DNA from: Arthrobacter sp. KBS0703
GTDB lineage: Bacteria > Actinomycetota > Actinomycetes > Actinomycetales > Micrococcaceae
Length of the DNA stretch: 64,000 nucleotides
Direction of reading: 5' to 3'
NCBI RefSeq assembly: GCF_002008315.2
Contig: NZ_MVDG02000001.1
Span: 1,178,001-1,242,000, forward strand
The notes under the pieces were generated by a model that was given only the letters and a program-made list of their open reading frames with translations, ran no database searches and was not told the DNA's origin. Shown here piece by piece: positions 9,089 to 18,057 of this stretch. Both the position numbers and the translations under genes were made by a program. The stretch's first letter is position 1. Each line of letters begins with the position of its first letter.

Positions 9089-10055
9089 TGCCTGAAGGGC
9101 ACTCTATCCACCGGCTTGCCCGCCAGTTCGGTGACGTCTTCGCCGGCGAGCAGCTTGCCGTGACCAGCCCGCAGGGCCGCTTCGCCGCCGGGGCCGCGCT
9201 CCTGGACGGACGCACGCTGATGTGCGCCGACGCGCACGGGAAGCATCTGTTCCTGCGCTTCGACCACGGCATGGTCCTGCACGTCCACCTCGGACTGTAC
9301 GGTGCATGGGACTTCGGCGGGGACAGCGAATTCCGCGGTGCGTCCAGCATCGGCGCGCCGCGGAAGGTGGGGGAGCGGGAGGTTCCCGACGACGCCGCGC
9401 CGGCGGCCTACGCCGGGCCGCCCGCACCGGTCGGCGCCGTACGCGTGCGGCTGGCGGGGAAGCACGGCTGGGCCGACCTGCGCGGAGCCACCACCTGCGC
9501 CGCCATCACCGAGGCGGACGCGGATGCCGTGCTGGCCCGGCTCGGACCCGACCCGCTGTCTCTTATACACATCTAGATGTGTATAAGAGACAGCTTCATA
9601 TGCGGGATCCGCGGCAGGAAGCCGATCCGCCGCCCAACGGGAGTGGTGGCCGCGATGACTTTGTCCGGCGCGTGTTGGCCCGCCGGATGCCGCTGGCATC
9701 CCTGCTGATGGATCAGAAGGTGATTGCCGGCGTCGGGAACGTGTACCGCGCCGAAGTGCTGTTCCGCCGGCGGATGGACCCCTGGCTTCCCGGCAGCTCG
9801 CTGACGGCGGAGGCGGCCGGCCTCCTCTGGGATGACACTGCCGCTGTGATGGCCGACGGCGTCCGCGACGGCAGGATCATCACCACGACAGCGGCTTTCT
9901 GGAGCAGATCGGCTCCGTTGCCGCCGGCCGAGGACGCGCATTTCGTGTACCGCCGCCACGGCCAGCCCTGCCGCGTCTGCGGCACGCCAGTGGCGCTGAC
10001 GGAGCATGCAGCGCGCAAACTGTACTGGTGCCCGTCATGCCAGCGCGCCGGCTGA
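9088..10055 (+). CDS. Fpg/Nei family DNA glycosylase, frame interrupted by embedded adapter
   Basis: DNA base-excision glycosylase/AP lyase. The start GTG decodes Met-Pro-Glu-Gly-His, with the catalytic N-terminal proline of the family. Also seen: the helix-two-turn-helix region (LLMDQKVIAGVGNVYRAE) and a C-terminal zinc finger (CRVCGTPV...LYWCPSCQ). The reading frame breaks at 9556, where a 38-bp palindrome of two Tn5 mosaic ends is inserted. Deleting exactly 9556-9593 joins Pro (CCG) to Leu (CTT) and restores one open frame of 309 aa. No 9-bp target duplication flanks it. I therefore treat the gene as intact in the organism and the break as a library artefact. Confidence 0.88.
9556..9593. 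other. embedded Nextera mate-pair junction adapter (artefact)
   Basis: A perfect 38-bp palindrome: CTGTCTCTTATACACATCT (9556-9574) followed directly by its reverse complement (9575-9593). Each half is the 19-bp hyperactive Tn5 mosaic end used in Nextera kits; the back-to-back form is the mate-pair circularisation junction. Almost certainly not genomic. Confidence 0.95.
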
Positions 10056-10084
10056 TCTCCGGAAGAAGGTCCCCGCGACACAAG

Positions 10085-10111
10085 AAAGGGCCCCTCGGTG
10101 AGGGGCCCTTT
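10085..10111. terminator. bidirectional hairpin terminator
   Basis: Perfect 11-bp inverted repeat (10085-10095 with 10101-10111, AAAGGGCCCCT arms, 5-nt loop), A-rich on the left and T-rich on the right. Placed to end the DNA glycosylase transcript on + and the tRNA-Gly transcript on -. Confidence 0.85.
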
Positions 10112-10115
10112 GTGC

Positions 10116-10189
10116 TGGAGGGGACGACGGGAATCGAACCCGCGTAATCAGTTTGGAAGACTGAGGCTTTACCATTAAGCTACGTCCCC
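10116..10189 (-). tRNA. tRNA-Gly (anticodon TCC)
   Basis: Cloverleaf on the minus strand: acceptor GGGGACG pairs with CGTCCCC, D arm GTAGCTTAATGGTAAAGC, anticodon loop CTTCCAA giving TCC, T arm GGGTTCGATTCCC, discriminator U, then an encoded CCA (plus-strand 10116-10118). Confidence 0.96.
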
Positions 10190-10330
10190 GTAGGAAAGCG
10201 TTCAGGCCTGCGGCCTTCACTCAATCTTTCGGTCTGGCTGTTGAAGCCGGATATAACTAAACCTAATTCATGCCCCACGTGTCAAATGTGCAAAGCCGGC
10301 AGGTATGAACGTAGACTGTCCTGTGCATTA

Positions 10331-10405
10331 CGGGGTGTAGCTCAGCTTGGCTAGAGCGCCTGCTTTGGGAGCAGGAAGTCGCAGGTTCAAATCCTGTCAC
10401 CCCGA
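10331..10405 (+). tRNA. tRNA-Pro (anticodon TGG)
   Basis: Acceptor CGGGGTG pairs with CACCCCG; anticodon stem CCTGC/GCAGG encloses TTTGGGA, giving TGG; T arm CAGGTTCAAATCCTG; discriminator A at 10405. CCA is not encoded. Lies 81 bp before the trigger factor start. Confidence 0.96.
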
Positions 10406-10486
10406 CTCTGCGGCCCGGGCCGATGGCCCGGACAGAATCACGCGTTTGCAGAACCCCATCCAACAAAACCCAGGAGTACTTAGACT

Positions 10487-11869
10487 GTGAAGAGCGCTGT
10501 CGAGAACCTCACCCCCACGCGGGTCAAGCTCAATGTTGAGGTCCCCTTTGAGGAATTGAAGCCCAGCATCGAAGAGGCATACAAGACTGTTGCTTCCCAG
10601 ATCCAGGTCCCTGGCTTCCGTAAGGGCAAGGTCCCCTCCAAGCTGATCGACCAGCGCGTCGGCCGCGGCTACGTGCTGGAGACCGCCATTAACGAAGGCC
10701 TCAACGGCTGGTACCAGGCTGCCGTTCAGGAATCGGGCATCCGCCCCCTGAGCCGTCCCGAGGTTGAGATCACTGAGGTTCCGGACCCGTCCGCAACCGA
10801 TGGCGAGCTCAAGTTCCACGCCGAAGTTGACGTCCGCCCGGAGATCGAGCTTCCGGACTACGCCGGCATCAAGGTTGAGGTTGCCGCTGCGGAGTCTTCC
10901 GAAGCGGACGTCGACAAGGCCTTGGATGAACTGCGCGGCCGCTTCGGCACGCTCAAGTCTGTGGAGCGCCCCGCCGCTGACGGCGACTTCCTCACCATCG
11001 ACATCACGGCAAGCATCGACGGCGCCGAGGTTGACTCCGCCGCGGGCCTGTCCTACCAGGTTGGCGCCGGCACCATGCTCGAAGGCATGGACGAGGCAGT
11101 CACCGGCCTGAGCGCCGATGAAGACGCCATCTTCGACACCACCCTTGTGGGCGGTGACCACGCCGGCGAAGCCGCGCAGGTCAAGGTCGTCGTCAAGTCC
11201 GTCAAGGAGCGCGAGCTGCCTGAGGCCGACGACGACTTCGCCCAGCTGGCTTCGGAATTCGACACTCTGGCTGAACTGCGCGAAGACCTCGCCAAGCAGG
11301 CCGCCGACTCCAAGGTCGTTGAGCAGGGCGTCGAAGCCCGCGACAAGGTCCTGGACAAGCTCGTCGAGCTCGTGGCAGTTCCCGTCCCGGACTCGGTTGT
11401 CGAAGAGCAGCTCGAGCAGCACTTCAACGCCGAGAACGCCCACGGTGAAGGCGAGCACGACACCGAGGAGCACCGCGCCGAGGTCAAGGCCAACACCGAG
11501 CGTGCCTTCCAGAACGAAATCATCCTCGACGCCATCGCCGAGAAGGAAGAAGTCAACGTCAGCCAGAACGAGCTGATCGACTACATCGTCACCACCGCCA
11601 GCCAGTACGGCATGGACCCGAACCAGTTCGCCCAGATCATTGACCAGAGCGGCCAGGTCCCCATGATGGTCTCCGAGGTCCGCCGCCGCAAGGCGCTGGC
11701 CGTTGTTCTCGGCCAGGCCGAGGTCACGGACTCCGAGGGCAACAAGGTTGACCTGAGCGACTTCGTCCGCCCCGGCGGCGAAGAGGCTCCTGCCGCCGAA
11801 GGCGAAGCAGCAGAAGACGCTGCGGTCGAGGCCGTACCGAGCGACGATCCCGCTGCGGCGAAGTTCTGA
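10487..11869 (+). CDS. tig: trigger factor
   Basis: 460-aa ribosome-associated chaperone and peptidyl-prolyl isomerase that meets nascent chains at the tunnel exit. The N-terminal ribosome-binding domain contains GFRKGKVP (signature loop), then the FKBP-type PPIase domain around residues 155-245 ([16 protein letters not shown]), then the long helical C-terminal domain, ending in an acidic Ala/Glu-rich tail typical of actinobacteria. GTG start at 10487 with AGGAG upstream. Followed by a hairpin terminator and the clp genes, a common arrangement. Confidence 0.97.
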   Translation: MKSAVENLTPTRVKLNVEVPFEELKPSIEEAYKTVASQIQVPGFRKGKVPSKLIDQRVGRGYVLETAINEGLNGWYQAAVQESGIRPLSRPEVEITEVPDPSATDGELKFHAEVDVRPEIELPDYAGIKVEVAAAESSEADVDKALDELRGRFGTLKSVERPAADGDFLTIDITASIDGAEVDSAAGLSYQVGAGTMLEGMDEAVTGLSADEDAIFDTTLVGGDHAGEAAQVKVVVKSVKERELPEADDDFAQLASEFDTLAELREDLAKQAADSKVVEQGVEARDKVLDKLVELVAVPVPDSVVEEQLEQHFNAENAHGEGEHDTEEHRAEVKANTERAFQNEIILDAIAEKEEVNVSQNELIDYIVTTASQYGMDPNQFAQIIDQSGQVPMMVSEVRRRKALAVVLGQAEVTDSEGNKVDLSDFVRPGGEEAPAAEGEAAEDAAVEAVPSDDPAAAKF

Positions 11870-11918
11870 TAGCTCAGACATATCAGCCGTGAAGTTCCAG
11901 TAGCTGGCAGCTGCGGAC

Positions 11919-11948
11919 AAGCCCCCCGATCCCTGGATCCGGGGGCTT
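11919..11948 (+). terminator. Rho-independent-like terminator after tig
   Basis: Inverted repeat AAGCCCCC (11919-11926) with GGGGGCTT (11941-11948), extended through GGATCC-like bases in the loop, followed by TCTCCGTTT. Confidence 0.75.
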
Positions 11949-12049
11949 CTCCGTTTAAGCCCCGGTTGCCGGGGACCCGGAATTCACGCGGACGATGCGG
12001 CCGGCTGCGATCGTGCGCCGTCAGCGAACAGCGCGATTCCGAAGAACAA

Positions 12050-12068
12050 AACCGCTGCGAAAGCGGTT
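12050..12068. promoter_or_regulatory. perfect dyad upstream of clpP1 (candidate operator)
   Basis: AACCGCT (12050-12056), 5-nt spacer GCGAA, AGCGGTT (12062-12068), 58 bp before the clpP1 ATG. In actinobacteria clpP1P2 is usually controlled by ClgR, whose sites contain CGC...GCG halves. Spacing here (7 nt between CGC and GCG) differs from the consensus I remember, so the regulator is not assigned. Confidence 0.45.
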
Positions 12069-12125
12069 AGTGTCCAAGTAGTGAAGTTCAGTGATGTCAC
12101 CGTCACCAGCGAGAGGTAAGTACAT

Positions 12126-12767
12126 ATGTCACAGCAAGCAGGGGCGCCCCGCATGGCAACCGTCGATCCGGCAGCCCAGGACAACTACATTTACAACCGC
12201 CTGCTGAAAGAGCGCATCATCTGGCTCGGGTCCGAGGTCCGCGACGAGAACGCCAACGCGATCTGCTCGCAGCTGCTGCTCCTTTCCGCGGAGAACCCCG
12301 AGAAGGACATCTACCTCTACATCAACTCACCCGGCGGCTCCGTGACCGCCGGCATGGCCATCTACGACACCATGCAGTTCATCCCGAACGATGTCGTTAC
12401 CGTGGCCACCGGCCTCGCCGCCTCCATGGGACAGTTCCTGCTGTCGTCCGGCACCAAGGGCAAGCGTTACGCCACCCCGAACGCCCGCATCCTGATGCAC
12501 CAGCCCTCCGGCGGCATCGGCGGTACTGCCTCGGACATCAAGATCCAGGCCGAGCTGATCCTTCACATGAAGAAGGTCATGGCGGAACTGACCGCCGAGC
12601 AGACCGGACAGACAGTCGAAACCATCCTCAAGGACAACGACCGCGACAAGTGGTTCACGGCCAAGGACGCCCTCGACTACGGCTTCTTCGACAAGATCGC
12701 CGCCCACGCAGGTTCCGTTGCCGGCGGCGGAGGCACCCAGAATGCCGCCTCCAACGGCGAGAACTGA
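12126..12767 (+). CDS. clpP1: ATP-dependent Clp protease proteolytic subunit ClpP1
   Basis: 213-aa serine peptidase subunit. Catalytic Ser in GLAASMGQF, His in LMHQPSGG, Asp in the NDRDKWF region; oxyanion strand [11 protein letters not shown]. In actinobacteria two different ClpP rings (ClpP1 and ClpP2) form one barrel fed by ClpX or ClpC1. The paired clpP2 starts 33 nt downstream, so they form an operon. AGAGGTAAG supplies the ribosome binding site. Confidence 0.96.
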   Translation: MSQQAGAPRMATVDPAAQDNYIYNRLLKERIIWLGSEVRDENANAICSQLLLLSAENPEKDIYLYINSPGGSVTAGMAIYDTMQFIPNDVVTVATGLAASMGQFLLSSGTKGKRYATPNARILMHQPSGGIGGTASDIKIQAELILHMKKVMAELTAEQTGQTVETILKDNDRDKWFTAKDALDYGFFDKIAAHAGSVAGGGGTQNAASNGEN

Positions 12768-12799
12768 CCGGCACGTAGACAGAACTGAATCCAGGAGCA

Positions 12800-13465
12800 A
12801 TGAACATGAACTACAATTTCGGATCGTCTGCCGGCAACCTGCCGACCAGCCGCTACGTGCTGCCCCAGTTCGAGGAGCGCACGCCGTACGGCTTCAAGCG
12901 CCAGGACCCCTACACCAAGCTCTTCGAGGACCGCATCATCTTCCTGGGTGTCCAGGTTGACGATGCCTCCGCGGACGACGTCATGGCGCAGCTGCTGGTG
13001 CTGGAGTCCACGGACCCCGACCGGGACATCACGCTGTACATCAACTCGCCCGGTGGTTCCTTCACCGCCATGACGGCGATCTACGACACCATGCAGTACA
13101 TCCGCCCGGAGATCCAGACCGTGTGCCTGGGCCAGGCGGCCAGCGCGGCCGCAGTCCTGCTTGCTGCGGGTACCCCCGGCAAGCGGCTTGCCCTGCCCAA
13201 CGCCCGTGTCCTGATCCACCAGCCGGCCCTGTCCGGCGGCCAGGGGGGCCAGGCCTCGGACCTTGAGATCCAGGCCGCGGAAGTCATGCGGATGCGGTCC
13301 TGGCTCGAGGACACGCTGGCCAAGCACTCGGGCCGGACTTCGGAGCAGGTCAACAACGACATCGAGCGCGACAAGATCCTTACCGCCGCCGAGGCCATGA
13401 ACTACGGCCTGATTGACCAGGTGCTGGATTCGCGCAAGATCAAGCCGCAGGCGATTGTCAGGTAA
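12800..13465 (+). CDS. clpP2: ATP-dependent Clp protease proteolytic subunit ClpP2
   Basis: 221-aa partner of ClpP1. Catalytic Ser in GQAASAAAV, His in LIHQPALSG, Asp in [10 protein letters not shown]. The longer N-terminus (about 30 residues before FEDRIIFLG) is typical of the second ClpP of actinobacteria and is often processed. Start ATG 12800 with CAGGAGC upstream; ATG 12806 is an in-frame alternative. clpX follows after 184 bp. Confidence 0.96.
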   Translation: MNMNYNFGSSAGNLPTSRYVLPQFEERTPYGFKRQDPYTKLFEDRIIFLGVQVDDASADDVMAQLLVLESTDPDRDITLYINSPGGSFTAMTAIYDTMQYIRPEIQTVCLGQAASAAAVLLAAGTPGKRLALPNARVLIHQPALSGGQGGQASDLEIQAAEVMRMRSWLEDTLAKHSGRTSEQVNNDIERDKILTAAEAMNYGLIDQVLDSRKIKPQAIVR

Positions 13466-13649
13466 GAGGATGTTTTCCCGGCGCCGGTGAGGTTCAGATT
13501 TTTTGGGCCGCACCGGCGTCCGGTTTCCACCCCTCAGGCCGAATGTGACCTAGAGTGGATGTAATCACGGCCCGATCCGCCAGGGGATGACCGTGATTCA
13601 AGCAACCGTGCACAGCTGCACTCGCAGCAAGATACTAAGGGGTTCACAT

Positions 13650-14939
13650 ATGGCTCGGATTGGCGAGAGCACGGATCTGCTCAAGTGCTCTTTCTGCGGA
13701 AAGAGCCAGAAGCAGGTGCGCAAGCTCATTGCCGGGCCCGGCGTCTATATCTGCGACGAGTGCATTGAGCTCTGCAACGAGATCATTGAAGAAGAACTCG
13801 CGGAAGTAGCCGATCTGGGCAGTTTCGAACTGCCCAAGCCCCGGGAAATCTTCGACTTCCTGCAGGAATACGTCATCGGCCAGGAACCCGCCAAGCGGTC
13901 CCTCGCCGTCGCCGTCTACAACCACTACAAGAGGATCCAGGCCGGCCACGCCCCCAAGAGCGGCAGCCTGGCGGACGGCGTCCATCACGACGACGTCGAA
14001 ATCGCAAAGTCCAACATCCTCCTGATCGGCCCCACCGGCTGTGGCAAGACCTACCTGGCGCAGACCCTGGCACGACGCCTGAACGTGCCGTTCGCCGTCG
14101 CCGACGCCACGGCCCTGACCGAGGCCGGCTACGTTGGCGAAGACGTCGAAAACATTCTGCTCAAGCTCATCCAGGCCGCGGACTACGACGTCAAGAAGGC
14201 CGAACAGGGCATCATCTACATCGACGAGATCGACAAGATCTCGCGGAAGAGCGAGAACCCTTCGATCACCCGCGACGTCTCCGGCGAGGGCGTCCAGCAG
14301 GCCCTGCTGAAGATCCTCGAGGGCACCGTGGCGTCGGTTCCGCCGCAGGGCGGGCGCAAGCACCCGCACCAGGAATTCATCCAGATCGACACCACCAACG
14401 TCCTCTTCATCGTCGCCGGCGCTTTCGCCGGCCTAGAGGACATCATCGGTTCGCGCTCCGGGCGCAAGGGCATCGGTTTCGGGGCCCCGCTCAACGAGGT
14501 TAAGAACACCACCGACTCCTATGGCGAAGTGATGCCGGAGGACCTCCTCAAGTTCGGCCTCATTCCCGAGTTCATCGGCCGGCTGCCGGTCATCACCACT
14601 GTGTCGAACCTGGACCGCCCTGCGCTCATCCAGATTCTGTCCACTCCCAAGAACGCCCTGGTGAAGCAGTACCAGAAGATGTTCCAGCTGGACGGCGTCG
14701 AACTCGTGTTTGACGACGCCGCACTGGACCTCATCGCCGACCAGGCCCTGGAGCGGGGAACCGGCGCCCGCGGTCTCCGCGCCATCATGGAGGAAGTCCT
14801 CCTGCCGGTGATGTTCGATCTGCCCAGCAGGGATGACATCGCCAGTGTGGTGATCACGGCCGACGTCGTTGCCAAGAAGGCGCAGCCCACCATGATCGCG
14901 CATGATGTGGTGGCCAAGCGTCGGAATAAATCCGCCTAA
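13650..14939 (+). CDS. clpX: ATP-dependent Clp protease ATP-binding subunit ClpX
   Basis: 429-aa AAA+ unfoldase that recognises and threads substrates into ClpP1P2. N-terminal zinc-binding domain CSFCGKSQ...CDECIELC (four Cys), Walker A GPTGCGKT, Walker [10 protein letters not shown], and the [12 protein letters not shown] and [11 protein letters not shown] loops expected of ClpX. The frame is open to 13587, but ATG 13650 is chosen because it has AAGGGG upstream and matches the family N-terminus. Confidence 0.97.
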   Translation: MARIGESTDLLKCSFCGKSQKQVRKLIAGPGVYICDECIELCNEIIEEELAEVADLGSFELPKPREIFDFLQEYVIGQEPAKRSLAVAVYNHYKRIQAGHAPKSGSLADGVHHDDVEIAKSNILLIGPTGCGKTYLAQTLARRLNVPFAVADATALTEAGYVGEDVENILLKLIQAADYDVKKAEQGIIYIDEIDKISRKSENPSITRDVSGEGVQQALLKILEGTVASVPPQGGRKHPHQEFIQIDTTNVLFIVAGAFAGLEDIIGSRSGRKGIGFGAPLNEVKNTTDSYGEVMPEDLLKFGLIPEFIGRLPVITTVSNLDRPALIQILSTPKNALVKQYQKMFQLDGVELVFDDAALDLIADQALERGTGARGLRAIMEEVLLPVMFDLPSRDDIASVVITADVVAKKAQPTMIAHDVVAKRRNKSA

Positions 14940-15092
14940 TTCGTCGCTGTGCATGAGGGCATGCCTGCCGTATGCCACTCCCGCTGACCTCACGTGATGC
15001 ATTCGCGCGCGCCATCGCGGCGTGCCGCCGTCACTGCGCGCCGGCCATGGCCGGGCGCTGCCCGCTCACCACGACGAGAGAAGGATTCATCC

Positions 15093-15707
15093 ATGACTGA
15101 AACCATTTCCAACAAGGCCGACTTCTGGTTCGACCCCCTGTGCCCCTTCGCCTGGATCACGTCCCGCTGGATCGGCGAGGTCGAAGGTGTCCGTGACATC
15201 AGCACCGAGTGGCACGTCATGAGCCTCTCCGTGCTCAACGAGGGCCGGGACCTGGACCCCAAGTACCGCGAAGCCATGGACAAGGCATGGGGCCCGGTCC
15301 GCGTCATCATCGCCGCCCAGGAACAGCACGGCGACCACGTGGTCAAGCCGCTCTATGACGCCATGGGATTGCAGATCCACGACGGCGGCCAGAAGGACTT
15401 CTCGATCGTCATCAGCAAGGCCCTGGCCGATTGCGGCCTGCCGGCGGAACTGGCCGCGGCCGCCGAGTCCGACGCGTTCGACGTCCAGCTCCGCGCCAGC
15501 CACGAGCAGGGCATCTCCCTGGTCGGCCAGGATGTCGGGACACCCGTGGTGGCGTTCAACGGCACAGCCTTCTTCGGCCCCGTGCTGACCCGCATTCCCC
15601 GCGGCGAGGAAGCCGGCCGGCTGTGGGACGCGACGGTCACTCTGGCCTCATACCCGCACTTCTTCGAGATCAAGCGCAGCCGGACCGAGAGCCCCGCCTT
15701 CGACTAG
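15093..15707 (+). CDS. DsbA-fold protein, mycothiol-dependent nitroreductase (Rv2466c) family
   Basis: 204-aa thioredoxin-fold protein closely resembling mycobacterial Rv2466c, a mycothiol-dependent reductase. The N-terminal active-site region reads DFWFDPLCPFAWITSRW, so the motif is CPFA instead of the CPWC of Rv2466c and no second (resolving) Cys is present there. Other family blocks: HVMSLSVLNE, AWGPVRVIIAAQ, VGTPVVAFNG, FFGPVLTRIPRGEEAG, SYPHFFEIKR. The start ATG follows GAGAGAAGG. A long perfect hairpin 38 bp downstream ends the gene. Probably a monothiol mechanism with mycothiol (inference). Confidence 0.85.
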   Translation: MTETISNKADFWFDPLCPFAWITSRWIGEVEGVRDISTEWHVMSLSVLNEGRDLDPKYREAMDKAWGPVRVIIAAQEQHGDHVVKPLYDAMGLQIHDGGQKDFSIVISKALADCGLPAELAAAAESDAFDVQLRASHEQGISLVGQDVGTPVVAFNGTAFFGPVLTRIPRGEEAGRLWDATVTLASYPHFFEIKRSRTESPAFD

Positions 15708-15744
15708 GCAGCAAGCGGCCGTTCACGCCAGTTTGAGGCACCGG

Positions 15745-15786
15745 TAGCCCCGGCAGAACTACATCAGAGTAGTTCTGCCGGGGCTA
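15745..15786. terminator. strong 18-bp hairpin terminator
   Basis: Perfect 18-bp inverted repeat, left arm 15745-15762, loop ATCAGA, right arm 15769-15786. Symmetric, so it may act in both directions, but only the upstream + gene needs it. Confidence 0.85.
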
Positions 15787-16100
15787 TTGCGCATCCAAAT
15801 CCGGCGGACAACAATGGTTCTTACCCACTTCGAAAGAAGAGGGACACGAGAACCAAAGATTCAGTGACACTCATCTGTCGCAGCCTTCGGCAAAGGCAGA
15901 TGATGGCTACCAGTGACGAGGTAGGAAGACCTGAAAATCCGAGGATCTCGCCAGGTTATCGCAGACGTCACGAGATAACCGAAAAGTCGAAGCCCCACCA
16001 ACGGCAAAACGCTGATGGGGCTTCCCCTTTGCCCTGAATGCGTGGCCCCCAAGAAGCTTGCCACCCGAAACTTGCCCGAACAGCCCGGTCAGGTGTGTCC
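15787..16100. other. gene-free stretch with several dyads
   Basis: No convincing gene. Base composition is richer in A than the neighbours. Dyads: CATCTG 15872-15877 with CAGATG 15897-15902, enclosing GCC-TTC-GGC at 15883-15891; GGTTATC 15954-15960 with GATAACC 15974-15980; GAAGCCCCA 15989-15997 with TGGGGCTTC 16016-16024 followed by CCCCTTT. The last looks like a + strand terminator, so a short RNA ending near 16030 is possible. The heptamer CAGTGAC occurs at 15862-15868 and 15911-15917. Confidence 0.4.
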
Positions 16101-17978
16101 ATGAGCAGTGAACCGATCGCGGACTACGCCCTCCTGTCCGACTGCTGCTCGGGCGCGCTGGTGAGCGCAGCAGGCTCCGTGGACTGGCTCTGCTTCCCCC
16201 GCTTCGACAGCCCCTCGGTGTTCGGCCGGATCCTCGGCCCCGAGGCGGGATACTGGTCGGTCCGGCCCGCCGGGGCCTACTCCTCGACCCGCCGCTACCT
16301 CGGCCCCACATTGGTCCTGGAAACCACCCACACCACCGCGGACGGGTGCGTGACCGTCACGGATGCCCTCGCCCTCGGTGACGGCCGGCGGGGCCACGAG
16401 CTCGGTGCGGACTCGCCGGGCAGTTTGCTGCGGCAGGTGTCCTGCACGCAGGGCTCGGTCGACGTCGACATCGTCCTCTGCGCCCGGCCCGGTTATGGCC
16501 TCGCACGGCCGCTGCTCAGCGCAGCCGACGGCGGTGTCCTGGTCCGCGCGGGAGACACGGTCCTGACGTTCTCGACGCCGATGCCGTTCCGGATCAACAA
16601 CGACGACGACGCCGGTACGGCGCAGGTGCGCTTCACCCTCTCCGCCGGGGACGTGGTCGGCTTTGCCCTCCACTCTCCGCACTCTTCAAAGGGAGCCCCC
16701 GGTTCAGGTGAGCTCGGGGGCGCGGTCACGGGGTTCTGGAGCCAGGATGAGATCGGACGCAGGCTCGGGGATACCGTCCAGGGCTGGACCAGCTGGTCCG
16801 CGATGCACCAGAACTACCGCGGCCCGTGGCAGGAGCTCGTGGCCGGCAGCGGACGGATTCTGCAGGCGCTCAGCTACTACCCCACCGGGGCCATCGTGGC
16901 TGCTCCGACCACGTCGCTGCCGGAGGTGGCCGGCGGTGCGCGCAACTGGGATTACCGCTACACCTGGATCCGGGACGCCAGCATGACGCTGCAGGCCCTG
17001 TGGGTGGCGGCCTGCCCGGACGAGGCCGGGACGTTCTTCCAGTTCCTGGCCACCGCGGCCGCCCGCCAGCTAGCCGGCGGCGAGGAACTGCAGATCATGT
17101 TCGGCATCGGGGGGGAACGGGAGCTGCCCGAACGCGAACTCGCGCACCTGCCGGGCTGGCGCGGCAGCGCTCCGGTACGGGTGGGCAACGGCGCCTGGAA
17201 CCAGCGCCAGCTCGATGTCTACGGCGAGCTCTTGGACGCTGCCGCCACCCTGCCGCAGTACCTCGCGGAACTGGCCCCGGAAACACGGACGTTCCTCGCC
17301 GACGCCGCGGACACGGCCGCCGCGCGCTGGGAGTCCGCCGATCACGGCATCTGGGAAGTCCGCGGGGAGCCGCGGCACTACCTGCACTCCAAGCTCATGT
17401 GCTGGGTCGCTGTGGACCGCGCCATCTCCCTCGCCGGAATCCTGCACGCAACCGAAAGGGTCCCGCGCTGGACGGAGGCGAGGGACGCGATTGCGGAGTC
17501 CATCCGCACCGAGGGATGGAGCGTGGCGGCGAACGCCTACACCCAGGCGTACGGCTCAGACGAGCTCGACGCCTCGGCCCTGCTGCTCTCCGTCGTGGGC
17601 TTCCTGCCGGCAGATGATCCGGGCATGATCGCCACGATTGAGGCGATCGAGGGGCGGCTCACGGACGCCCGCGGCCTCGTGTACCGTTACCTGGCCGACG
17701 ACGGCATGGCAGGGGAGGAAGGCACGTTCCTGCTGTGCACGTTCTGGCTGGCGCACGCACTCGCCCTCGCCGGACTCACCCAGCGCGCCCGGGCCGTCTT
17801 CGAGCGGGCAGCCGCGTTCGCGACGGACCTGGGCCTGATGGCCGAAGAGGTCGCGCCGGACAGCGGCGAGCTGCTGGGCAACTTCCCGCAGGCGTTCAGC
17901 CACATCGGCCTCGTCAACGCAGCCTGGGCGATCAGCGAAGCAGAGGCCCGGGCGGCGGGCCACAGACACGGAGAATGA
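16101..17978 (+). CDS. glycoside hydrolase family 15 protein
   Basis: 625-aa GH15 enzyme (glucoamylase/trehalase-like), cytoplasmic by lack of a signal peptide. The N-terminal beta domain begins IADYALLSDCCSGALVSAAGSVDWLCFPRFDSPSVFG, as in actinobacterial GH15 trehalases. The (alpha/alpha)6 barrel contains NWDYRYTWIRDASMTLQALW with the general acid region, and the second acidic site near LMAEEVAPDSGELLGNFPQAFSHIGL. Start ATG 16101 chosen at the family N-terminus; GTG 16095 is possible. Substrate (trehalose versus malto-oligosaccharide) cannot be fixed from sequence. Confidence 0.9.
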   Translation: MSSEPIADYALLSDCCSGALVSAAGSVDWLCFPRFDSPSVFGRILGPEAGYWSVRPAGAYSSTRRYLGPTLVLETTHTTADGCVTVTDALALGDGRRGHELGADSPGSLLRQVSCTQGSVDVDIVLCARPGYGLARPLLSAADGGVLVRAGDTVLTFSTPMPFRINNDDDAGTAQVRFTLSAGDVVGFALHSPHSSKGAPGSGELGGAVTGFWSQDEIGRRLGDTVQGWTSWSAMHQNYRGPWQELVAGSGRILQALSYYPTGAIVAAPTTSLPEVAGGARNWDYRYTWIRDASMTLQALWVAACPDEAGTFFQFLATAAARQLAGGEELQIMFGIGGERELPERELAHLPGWRGSAPVRVGNGAWNQRQLDVYGELLDAAATLPQYLAELAPETRTFLADAADTAAARWESADHGIWEVRGEPRHYLHSKLMCWVAVDRAISLAGILHATERVPRWTEARDAIAESIRTEGWSVAANAYTQAYGSDELDASALLLSVVGFLPADDPGMIATIEAIEGRLTDARGLVYRYLADDGMAGEEGTFLLCTFWLAHALALAGLTQRARAVFERAAAFATDLGLMAEEVAPDSGELLGNFPQAFSHIGLVNAAWAISEAEARAAGHRHGE

Positions 17979-17980
17979 GC

Positions 17981-18017
17981 GAGGGCGCCGGCCAGGTTTT
18001 CCTGGCACGGCGCCCTC
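17981..18017. terminator. hairpin between convergent GH15 gene and valS
   Basis: GAGGGCGCCG...CCAGG arm (17981-17996) pairs with CCTGG...CGGCGCCCTC (18001-18017) around TTTT. Shared bidirectional position between two convergent genes. Confidence 0.75.
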
Positions 18018-18057
18018 GTCAGCTTCCTGATGTCAGCGGAATGACTCCGGACCGGCG

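Noticed and set aside
9556..9593. A genuine Tn5-like insertion or mini-transposon in the DNA glycosylase gene
   Set aside because: There is no cargo, no 9-bp target duplication and no transposase, and the 38 bp equal the commercial mate-pair junction exactly.
10397..11920. 507-codon frame antisense to tig
   Set aside because: Shadow of the trigger factor gene; repeats of Leu/Val/Gly/Asp are typical of reverse frames of Glu/Ala-rich proteins.
11984..12184. 66-aa frame on the minus strand upstream of clpP1
   Set aside because: It overlaps the clpP1 start and the promoter dyad, and has no RBS or leaderless box.
15861..16064. 67-aa frame on the minus strand in the structured intergenic segment
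   Set aside because: No initiation signal, and it runs through the inverted repeats, whose pairing explains the sequence better.
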